Positions 28,589-33,704 of a DNA stretch of 33,704 nucleotides are shown piece by piece. The stretch is from a virus. The DNA is taken from positions 1 through 33,704 of IMG/VR virus record IMGVR_UViG_3300027704_000079; one strand, given 5' to 3'. Under the pieces are notes generated by a model that saw only the letters and a program-made list of their open reading frames with translations, did not search any database and was not told the DNA's origin. The position numbers and the translations under genes were made by a program. Positions within the stretch are counted from its first letter, which is position 1; each line of letters opens with the position of its first letter.

Positions 28589-29527
28589 TTAAAATGATAC
28601 ACTCTTAAGAGCAAAATCTATTGCTCTTGCAGCTTCGAGTTTTACAGGACGGCCTTTATACCAACCACCATTCTCTGAATCAATCTCGCGGGTTAGCGCT
28701 TCAATGTCGGCTGGCGTAATTGGATACTTTCTACGTATTGCGTTTGCTGCAATACTCATCATAATTCTGTACATTTGATGGTACCAACCAGATTCATTAA
28801 TAGTAACATACTCAGCAACGAGCTGCTTATTCACAAATGGGCAATCACGGTATGATGACCATTTAATATTTGTATTAGTGAGCTTATCTGCATAGTGTTT
28901 ATTAAGTTCCTTCTGAATAGCCTCAGGAAGATTATCGCTTAACCTATTACTTGAAGCAGTAAGAAAACTATGTTTCGCCATTAATTTTTCAGGATCTAGC
29001 AGAGGACCTTCATGCGTAAATATAAAATTATATGCATTCGGGTACTGAGCTGGAACATAATACATACGTGACAAATCTTTGGTCTGTGGATCACCAAGTG
29101 AATTGTATTCTTTGTTTACTGCGAACCAAAGATGCTTTATCTTTTCAGCTTTTACATCATGCGTTAGCGGGAATACTATTCTAAACTTTGGTTTCTCTTT
29201 CGATGAAGATGCAGAGCTATAGCACACGAATCGATTACCTTTAAAGGTTTCGATCGTTTCCTCAAAAGAGCCTTCATATTCATCAATGTCCATAGCAACC
29301 CAACTAGCCCATGAGACAACATTGCGATTGGCCCGCGTGGTGTCTTCGGCGTAAATCGCGGGAGTGATAAGAGGTGATCCATTTTTTCTTTCTCCTTTTT
29401 TTGGTTTATAACCAGGTTGTGCACTCAACGAATATAGCAATTTCTCAAACTCTTCCCAATTGGAAAAAGCCATTCTTCGGTGTGTTTTATTATCGAAGAT
29501 AGAATTGAATATCGTGAGAGAAAACAT
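28589..29527 (-). CDS. Putative AEP-type primase (312 aa)
   Basis: It starts MFSLTIFNSIFDNKTHRR. WVAMDIDEYEG (about residues 77-87) gives a D-x-D pair, YSSASSSKEKPKFRIVFPL (about 103-121) matches the YxT/SxS..KPKFRVV segment of archaeo-eukaryotic primase-like phage and plasmid proteins, and LGDPQTKDLSRMYYVPAQYP (about 147-166) matches their D-x-x-x-D-x-S-R-x-Y-Y-x-P segment. A helical domain follows (GWYHQMYRIMMSIAANAIR). It would make primers for lagging-strand synthesis. T4 uses the unrelated-looking gp61, so this may be its substitute; gp61 itself is not in the window. The gene follows the MazG-like gene by one base. Confidence 0.6.
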   Translation of the reverse strand: MFSLTIFNSIFDNKTHRRMAFSNWEEFEKLLYSLSAQPGYKPKKGERKNGSPLITPAIYAEDTTRANRNVVSWASWVAMDIDEYEGSFEETIETFKGNRFVCYSSASSSKEKPKFRIVFPLTHDVKAEKIKHLWFAVNKEYNSLGDPQTKDLSRMYYVPAQYPNAYNFIFTHEGPLLDPEKLMAKHSFLTASSNRLSDNLPEAIQKELNKHYADKLTNTNIKWSSYRDCPFVNKQLVAEYVTINESGWYHQMYRIMMSIAANAIRRKYPITPADIEALTREIDSENGGWYKGRPVKLEAARAIDFALKSVSF

Positions 29528-29528
29528 T

Positions 29529-29942
29529 TTAGAGACTTGAAATTTTGCCGTGATTACCTTCGTGCGACGGTGCGACCCAGCCCGCTGGTTTAATCAAATC
29601 CGGCAAACCCAATGGATTCGGGCGTTCTGGTTTAATGCCAACCACTTTTGACATATTAGCAGAATGAACTTTAGACCAAGCTTCTTGTGAATCAATGCCA
29701 AAAGCATCTAGTGTACCAATTGCTACGACGCATAAATCGATTAATCCATCAACAACCTCTTCTGCATCAACTGGAGTTTTTGATGCGGCCGTTTTAGTTT
29801 CGTTAAGCTCTTCTTCAAGAAAGTTTAAACGAAACTGCAAATATTCTCGAAGGTGCGGTGCGTCGAAGTTTTCGATTACTTCGTGCACACCATATTTTCT
29901 GTGCATATCGCGGACGTCATCATTCCAATCTTTTGTTTTCAT
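29529..29942 (-). CDS. MazG-like nucleotide pyrophosphohydrolase (137 aa)
   Basis: An all-helical NTP pyrophosphatase fold: FLEEELNETKTA (EExxE metal site, about residues 42-53) and DAEEVVDGLIDL (ExxxD, about 59-70), followed by AFGIDSQEAWSKVHSANMSKV and a conserved PNPLGLPDLIKPAGW tail that phage MazG-like enzymes share. It would hydrolyse noncanonical or excess NTP/dNTP, possibly dCTP if cytosine is replaced. The in-frame ATG at 29948 sits 4 bases after the -10 and is too close to be transcribed properly, so I prefer 29942. Confidence 0.8.
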   Translation of the reverse strand: MKTKDWNDDVRDMHRKYGVHEVIENFDAPHLREYLQFRLNFLEEELNETKTAASKTPVDAEEVVDGLIDLCVVAIGTLDAFGIDSQEAWSKVHSANMSKVVGIKPERPNPLGLPDLIKPAGWVAPSHEGNHGKISSL

Positions 29943-29952
29943 ATTCATATAT

Positions 29953-29981
29953 ATTCTACAATGTTTTTAGATAAATGTACA
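29953..29981 (-). promoter_or_regulatory. Early promoter, TGTACA-17-TAGAAT
   Basis: -35 TGTACA at 29976-29981 and -10 TAGAAT at 29953-29958 on the minus strand, with the ATG at 29942 only 10 bases downstream. Confidence 0.8.
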
Positions 29982-29983
29982 TA

Positions 29984-32458
29984 CTAAAAGAAGAATTCTT
30001 GTAGATCAGCTCGAGGTTCGGCTGACCAACCAATTGCATCAAGGATAATATTGATCGGATCAAGGAATGTTTTTTCAAACTGGAGATCGTAATTAACATA
30101 TCTCTGCAAGTCTAATTCTTCTGGAAGATGGCCTGGAAAGGATATAATATTTTCCTGAATTGCATTAGGTACCATAAGATAAACAAATTTTATTTTATCT
30201 CCATTTTGAATAATCTCATATTGCTTTTCTAAACCTAATGTCCTCAAACGTTTGTTGTAAAGTAAAGATCCTCTAACATGGATTGGGGTTCCTTTCTTAT
30301 AAATTGTTGAGCGACTCGACCACTTACTTATATCAGATACCCCTCGAGGGAACGCGACTTCATCCGGAGATAACGACTTAAAGTGATCTTTAAACATTTT
30401 AACTGCTACTTGAGTTTTTTCCTCATCACCTGTAACAATAATTTTAAACATACTGCGCATAGCTTCTCGGCAAATCTGCGGAGTAGAAGACTTAATCGCC
30501 TCGATACCCATAATTTTGATTTTTGGTTCGGCATATTGTACACCTTCGTTGTTGTGCACATTAAGAATGTATCGCTTTTTAGCAGTCCAAATACCACGAT
30601 CTGCGATGGCTTCACGTTTCATAACCATTCTGTTTGTATAGGCATTAGTCTTTTCGGCGAATTTGTCAAAGGCCTTTTCTAACATCGGTTCAATTGCTTT
30701 AGATCCAAACTCATCGAGGAATTCGATGGGGTTGTTTGGACAGAACTTATTGATAACGTCTTCAACACCGACGTAGAGCGAGTCGGTATCCATTGCAATA
30801 ACACGATCTTTGTCCTCTCCAATAAACTTGCCGAGAAACGTATTAACACTCTTCTCAGCATGCTTAATGACCTCCTGGCCAGTCAAAGTGATTGCTGAGG
30901 CGATACGCAAGTCGAAGTACCTAAAATATTTATTACCCATAGCTCCATACAGCGAATTAAGTAGAATCTTAACCGCGGTTTGTAGCGTCTCCAATCTTGC
31001 AACTTGGGCAGAGGTAGCAAGGTATTCGCTACGTTTATTTTTAGAAATTGTTTCTAATTTAGTTTTTGCTTCTAACATTTCGTTTTTAACTGTAACACGC
31101 TTTGCGTACAGTTCTTCAACGATTTCGGGGATAATACCTTTCTTAGACTTACTGAAAATCGCGCCGTTTGACGCTGTTGCTCCTTCTGCACCTGGCATAG
31201 TAAGAAGAGTTTCAGGTGACATGTTGTATTGAATAATAAGGTTCGGATAGAGAGAGTTGAGGTCAAAAGACATTACCCAATTGTGCATTCCAACTTGTGG
31301 CTTTTTAACATAACCACCTGGGAATGCTTCAGTTACCTTTTCTACTGTTGGAAGAACTGCGATCTTGGAGCGCGCTAATCGGCGGAAAATAATAGAATCC
31401 CATATTGCACAAGTGCCAAGAGTGTCTTGATAGTTTACACCACCAAGATATGCCATAGTCATGACGAGAGTAATAAGGCCAAGTTTTTCTTCCATGCGCT
31501 CGATAAGTTCAACATCTTTTATGTTATAATCTACGAACATTTGGAAGTCAGCATCATAGAGATCACGCAAGGAACCGATCTCAGAATAGTCTAACTTCTT
31601 TTCTCCAAGGACAACACTCGAAATATGATTAAGCGAGTATGATTCTTGGTTACCATATGTGTACGCGAACTTCTTAAATAGCTCCATGTAGTCCAAGTGT
31701 TGAATACCAACAATATCAAAGGTTGTTCGCACTGTTCCCTGAACGCGAATATCTCTGCGCTCGATCTTGCGCCACGGAGAGAAATTGCGTACTATATCTT
31801 CTCCTAAAAGGAAAGCCATTCGAGAGATCATGTAAGGTATATCAAAGAAGCGAGTATTCCAACCAGTGATAACATCTGGTGTGTTTTCAGGTGAAGCCCA
31901 ATATTCGATGAAAGCTTCTAGCATTGACTTCTCATCAGTGAATTGACGATATTCAATTTTCAGATGCTTAAGTTGCGTGATTGATTCATCGTAGGGTTTT
32001 AGGCCCCACACACGATATGTGTCATCTTTAGAACTCTTATAAGCAATCGTGAGGATCTCGTTAATTGGGTTGTCAATCTCAGGGAAGCCATCTCCAAATG
32101 ATGTTTCAATATCTAAAGAGGCAATGTCGATTAATCGACGGTCATAAGGAACTTCATTAGGAAACTGCCCTTGGATAAATGCCGGGATATGACGGGCATT
32201 GCCGTATAGCTTAAATTCAGGAACACCACGGTAAGTTTTTTCGAACTCTCGATGATCCGACATCGAGGTGAACTGCAGTGGTTCAACAGGGACACCATCG
32301 AGAGACTTCCATGGTGGATTGGCCTTTTTAGATTTTAAGTAGAGCGTAGGCTTGTACTTAATGCGATGTGAAATTTTCTTACCAGTATCGTCGTATCCGC
32401 GGTAAAGTAAGTTGTTTGCGAGTCTTTCGACACTTGTGTAAAATCCACCTAGAAGCAT
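29984..32458 (-). CDS. 43: Family-B DNA polymerase gp43
   Basis: The 824-residue replicative polymerase. Exonuclease motifs: ASLDIETSF (Asp116, Glu118), [14 protein letters not shown] and [10 protein letters not shown]. Polymerase motifs: [49 protein letters not shown] follows. The C-terminus, DLQEFFF, should bind the sliding clamp gp45, as the hydrophobic tail of T4/RB69 polymerase does. Slightly shorter than T4 gp43 (898). The -10 of its promoter is 6 bases from the ATG, so the polymerase mRNA is probably leaderless, unlike T4 where RegA and the polymerase control translation of a leader. Confidence 0.96.
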   Translation of the reverse strand: MLLGGFYTSVERLANNLLYRGYDDTGKKISHRIKYKPTLYLKSKKANPPWKSLDGVPVEPLQFTSMSDHREFEKTYRGVPEFKLYGNARHIPAFIQGQFPNEVPYDRRLIDIASLDIETSFGDGFPEIDNPINEILTIAYKSSKDDTYRVWGLKPYDESITQLKHLKIEYRQFTDEKSMLEAFIEYWASPENTPDVITGWNTRFFDIPYMISRMAFLLGEDIVRNFSPWRKIERRDIRVQGTVRTTFDIVGIQHLDYMELFKKFAYTYGNQESYSLNHISSVVLGEKKLDYSEIGSLRDLYDADFQMFVDYNIKDVELIERMEEKLGLITLVMTMAYLGGVNYQDTLGTCAIWDSIIFRRLARSKIAVLPTVEKVTEAFPGGYVKKPQVGMHNWVMSFDLNSLYPNLIIQYNMSPETLLTMPGAEGATASNGAIFSKSKKGIIPEIVEELYAKRVTVKNEMLEAKTKLETISKNKRSEYLATSAQVARLETLQTAVKILLNSLYGAMGNKYFRYFDLRIASAITLTGQEVIKHAEKSVNTFLGKFIGEDKDRVIAMDTDSLYVGVEDVINKFCPNNPIEFLDEFGSKAIEPMLEKAFDKFAEKTNAYTNRMVMKREAIADRGIWTAKKRYILNVHNNEGVQYAEPKIKIMGIEAIKSSTPQICREAMRSMFKIIVTGDEEKTQVAVKMFKDHFKSLSPDEVAFPRGVSDISKWSSRSTIYKKGTPIHVRGSLLYNKRLRTLGLEKQYEIIQNGDKIKFVYLMVPNAIQENIISFPGHLPEELDLQRYVNYDLQFEKTFLDPINIILDAIGWSAEPRADLQEFFF

Positions 32459-32464
32459 GTCAGT

Positions 32465-32492
32465 ATTATACCAAACCTGGGAAGGAAGTAAA
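32465..32492 (-). promoter_or_regulatory. Early promoter of gene 43, TTTACT-16-TATAAT
   Basis: -35 TTTACT at 32487-32492 and -10 TATAAT at 32465-32470 on the minus strand. The spacer is 16 bases, one fewer than the rest of the set. Confidence 0.75.
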
Positions 32493-32518
32493 TAACATAA
32501 TTGGTGTTTTTCACACTT

Positions 32519-32554
32519 AAAAACGAAGCCCCTTAGAACGGATTCTAAGGGGCT
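32519..32554 (-). terminator. Rho-independent terminator after hsp20
   Basis: On the minus strand AGCCCCTTAGAA, loop TCCG, TTCTAAGGGGCT (32554 to 32527) forms a 12-bp stem followed by TCGTTTTT. It ends the late hsp20 transcript just before the gene 43 promoter. Confidence 0.9.
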
Positions 32555-32570
32555 ATAGTCTGTTCAGGGC

Positions 32571-32589
32571 CCCTCCTAAACGAGGAGGG
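32571..32589 (-). other. GC-rich hairpin upstream of the terminator
   Basis: CCCTCCT at 32571-32577 pairs with AGGAGGG at 32583-32589 around a 5-base loop. No T-run follows on the minus strand, so it is not a terminator by itself for hsp20. A CTTT follows on the plus strand. It may protect the 3' end of the hsp20 mRNA. Confidence 0.6.
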
Positions 32590-32607
32590 CTTTACCCGGA
32601 AAAGTGA

Positions 32608-33030
32608 TTAAGTTTTATTTTTGTTAATTATAAACCTTTTAGGTTTTTTCTCTTCAGGAATTCTTTTTTCTAAATATATAGATAGAATTCCATCCACAAG
32701 AGTAACCTCTTCTAATTCAATGTATTCACCGACAGTGAATGTTTTATTAAACTTACGTGTTGCAATTCCTTTATGAATATATTCTTTATCACCATTTAGA
32801 TCAACACCTTTAGATGCTACGGTAATAACATTTTCATTTTGTTCAACAAATAAATCTTTCTCGTTGAACCCTGCAACTGCAATTGCAATTTCAAATCGGT
32901 CAGCATTGTGCTTCACTACATTGTGAGGTGGATAACCAGATTGTTGTGTATTTAGTTTTTCGATTCTATCAAACATAGAATCGAAACCGACAGTCCAGGA
33001 TTGGCCTGGCCATGTGTTTGTATTTGTCAT
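32608..33030 (-). CDS. Small heat-shock protein Hsp20/alpha-crystallin
   Basis: A 140-residue chaperone that holds unfolding proteins. The alpha-crystallin domain spans about residues 35-125: FEIAIAVAGFNEKDLFVEQ, ENVITVASKG, KGIATRKFNKTFTVGEYIEL, VDGILSIYLEKRIPEEKKPK. The C-terminal tail is short and lacks a clear I-x-I motif. Hsp20 is common in marine T4-like phages. It sits between regA and gene 43. It has its own late promoter, a leader of about 80 bases with a hairpin, a good Shine-Dalgarno (AGGAG, 4 bases before the ATG) and its own terminator, so it is regulated apart from the replication genes. Confidence 0.92.
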   Translation of the reverse strand: MTNTNTWPGQSWTVGFDSMFDRIEKLNTQQSGYPPHNVVKHNADRFEIAIAVAGFNEKDLFVEQNENVITVASKGVDLNGDKEYIHKGIATRKFNKTFTVGEYIELEEVTLVDGILSIYLEKRIPEEKKPKRFIINKNKT

Positions 33031-33082
33031 TTTCTCCTGTTAAGCGAGTTAATATTGTTGAGCTCCTTTCAGACGCTCGATC

Positions 33083-33103
33083 GAGTGGTCACTTTAACCA
33101 CTC
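33083..33103 (-). other. Hairpin in hsp20 leader
   Basis: GAGTGGT at 33083-33089 pairs with ACCACTC at 33097-33103 around a 7-base loop. It follows the regA stop and lies at the 5' end of the hsp20 late transcript. It has no T-run, so it is more likely a leader structure or stability element than a terminator. Confidence 0.6.
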
Positions 33104-33108
33104 AAAAG

Positions 33109-33531
33109 TTATTTATACGTTTTTACGTTTCCAATTGAATATTTTGATTCAAGATTCCAATCTTTTTTATCTCGATGTGAGATTATTTTAATAGCACGTA
33201 AGGTCGTTATAGGTAGTGCAGCCGAAGGCATTACTAATTCAAGTAAACCCCAATCAGAAAGCAACGTAGTAATTGTATTTCTTCGGGCCAGGTCATCCTC
33301 AGTGAAATTAGAGGGTTTCCCATCAAGTAGGAAAAGTTCTTTAAAATGAACAATAAAGTAACGGCCTTGTTTATGCAGAATGTGACAACTTTGGTAGAGA
33401 GTATTATGTTCCTTCTTCGAAGATACACCCACGCGCGTTAAAGTTTCTTTAATCTTTAGAAAGTCGTCCGGTTCTTCAAGTCGTACTTCAAGCATAGAAG
33501 TAGGTGTCCATTCTACAATATTTTCATCCAT
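33109..33531 (-). CDS. regA: RegA translational repressor
   Basis: From residue 13, MLEVRLEEPDDFLKIKETL closely follows T4 RegA, as do LYQSCHILHKQGRYFIVHFK, LLDGKPSNFTEDDLARRNTI and LLSDWGLLELV, ending with a KYSIGN segment. RegA binds mRNA near start codons and represses early genes. The frame adds 12 residues (MDENIVEWTPTS) before the T4-like start; the inner ATG is at 33495. The outer ATG lies 5 bases after a late promoter element, which would make it leaderless. Gene order (clamp loader, regA, 43) is T4-like apart from the hsp20 insertion. Confidence 0.92.
   Translation of the reverse strand: MDENIVEWTPTSMLEVRLEEPDDFLKIKETLTRVGVSSKKEHNTLYQSCHILHKQGRYFIVHFKELFLLDGKPSNFTEDDLARRNTITTLLSDWGLLELVMPSAALPITTLRAIKIISHRDKKDWNLESKYSIGNVKTYK
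33110..33117 (-). promoter_or_regulatory. Late promoter TATAAATA for hsp20
   Basis: TATAAATAA on the minus strand, overlapping the last codons of regA, about 80 bases before the hsp20 ATG. Confidence 0.8.
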
Positions 33532-33536
33532 AGAAC

Positions 33537-33544
33537 TATTTATA
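33537..33544 (-). promoter_or_regulatory. Late promoter TATAAATA for regA
   Basis: TATAAATAG on the minus strand, 5 bases before the ATG at 33531. A late promoter for regA is unexpected because T4 regA is mainly early. Confidence 0.7.
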
Positions 33545-33569
33545 GAATTATAACCTTTAGCATACTCAC

Positions 33570-33704
33570 TTACTTACTTTTCCAATCCCTATACGAATCT
33601 ACGTGCTCGGGAATTGTTTTATCTTTGAGATGCGGCTCAGATCCGACGTTCCAAAACAAAACATCTTTAGCTGGATTATTGTTTGCATAATCAAGTGCTG
33701 GGGA
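33570..33704 (-). CDS. 62: C-terminus of probable clamp-loader subunit gp62 (partial)
   Basis: The last 44 codons of a gene that starts beyond the window: SPALDYANNNPAKDVLFWN, then VGSEPHLKDKTIPEHVDSYR and DWKSK-stop. The fragment is too short for a domain call. The assignment rests on position: in T4 the gene upstream of regA is 62, the small clamp-loader subunit (gp44/62), and V-L-F-W-N-V near the end seems plausible for it. The 38 bases between its stop and regA carry the late promoter. Confidence 0.55.
   Translation of the reverse strand, partial: SPALDYANNNPAKDVLFWNVGSEPHLKDKTIPEHVDSYRDWKSK

Noticed and set aside
33490-33530. A TAGAAT inside the N-terminal extension of RegA that looks like an early -10
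   Set aside because: No TTTACA or TGTACA lies 16-18 bases upstream, so it does not match the early promoter set.
1-33704. Photosynthesis or other cyanophage marker genes
   Set aside because: None seen (no psbA, psbD, hli, talC or similar), so a cyanobacterial host is not supported although several genes resemble those of cyanophages.

Overview
The window is part of the genome of a lytic T4-like myovirus (tailed phage). The evidence is a core set of T4-type replication genes in T4-like order: the C-terminus of a probable clamp-loader subunit (gp62), RegA, family-B DNA polymerase (gp43), UvsX, the DnaB-type helicase gp41 and an RNase H/5'-3' exonuclease. T4-style late promoters (TATAAATA) are also present. 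The accessory genes are those of marine T4-like phages: class I ribonucleotide reductase NrdA/NrdB, ThyX, MazG-like, Hsp20, a SprT-like protease and a phage nucleotidyltransferase. No photosynthesis genes are visible, so I infer a heterotrophic, probably proteobacterial host. The phage early promoters look like sigma70 promoters. Every gene I accept is on the minus strand, so transcription runs from high to low coordinates.

Layout from right (upstream) to left. 33.7-29.5 kb is the replication block: probable gp62 end, regA, hsp20 with its own late promoter and terminator, gene 43 and a MazG-like enzyme. 29.5-26.0 kb holds a primase-like protein, small membrane proteins, ThyX, a MORN-type protein and a thymidylate-synthase-fold enzyme whose discriminating residue is the aspartate typical of dCMP hydroxymethylases. 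26.0-22.4 kb is an overlapping cassette of poorly known proteins next to a DUF1599/Nmad1-like protein; it is my candidate for a nucleotide or base modification module. 22.3-19.6 kb has uvsX, a small acidic protein and the gp41 helicase. 19.5-12.5 kb is a late block. In it several proteins begin with a capsid-targeting-like peptide (SFKE[Y/H], SFKQY, GFKEF followed by an x-x-E site), including a ligase-superfamily enzyme and a nucleotidyltransferase, so these may be packaged in the capsid. 12.5-8.4 kb has small unknown proteins, the nrdBA operon, a zinc ribbon and a staphylococcal-type nuclease. 8.4-3.2 kb has an Ntn-hydrolase, a GIY-YIG-like protein, RNase H, a PD-(D/E)XK exonuclease, a HAD phosphatase, zinc ribbons and a CAU tRNA. 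2.8 kb to the left edge is an accessory region of tiny unknown genes with unusual DNA: two matching hairpin leaders, a 200-base inverted-repeat zone and four iteron-like repeats.

Regulation is unusually readable. Twelve near-identical early promoters (TGTACA or TTTACA, 16-17 bases, TATAAT or TAGAAT) and at least eight late promoters are visible. In several cases the -10 element lies only 5-10 bases from the start codon, so polymerase, the dCMP-hydroxymethylase-like protein, RegA and others are probably made from leaderless or nearly leaderless mRNAs. Shine-Dalgarno sequences are rare, with clear exceptions at hsp20 and the gene after uvsX. All functional calls come from reading motifs by eye; no database search was run.
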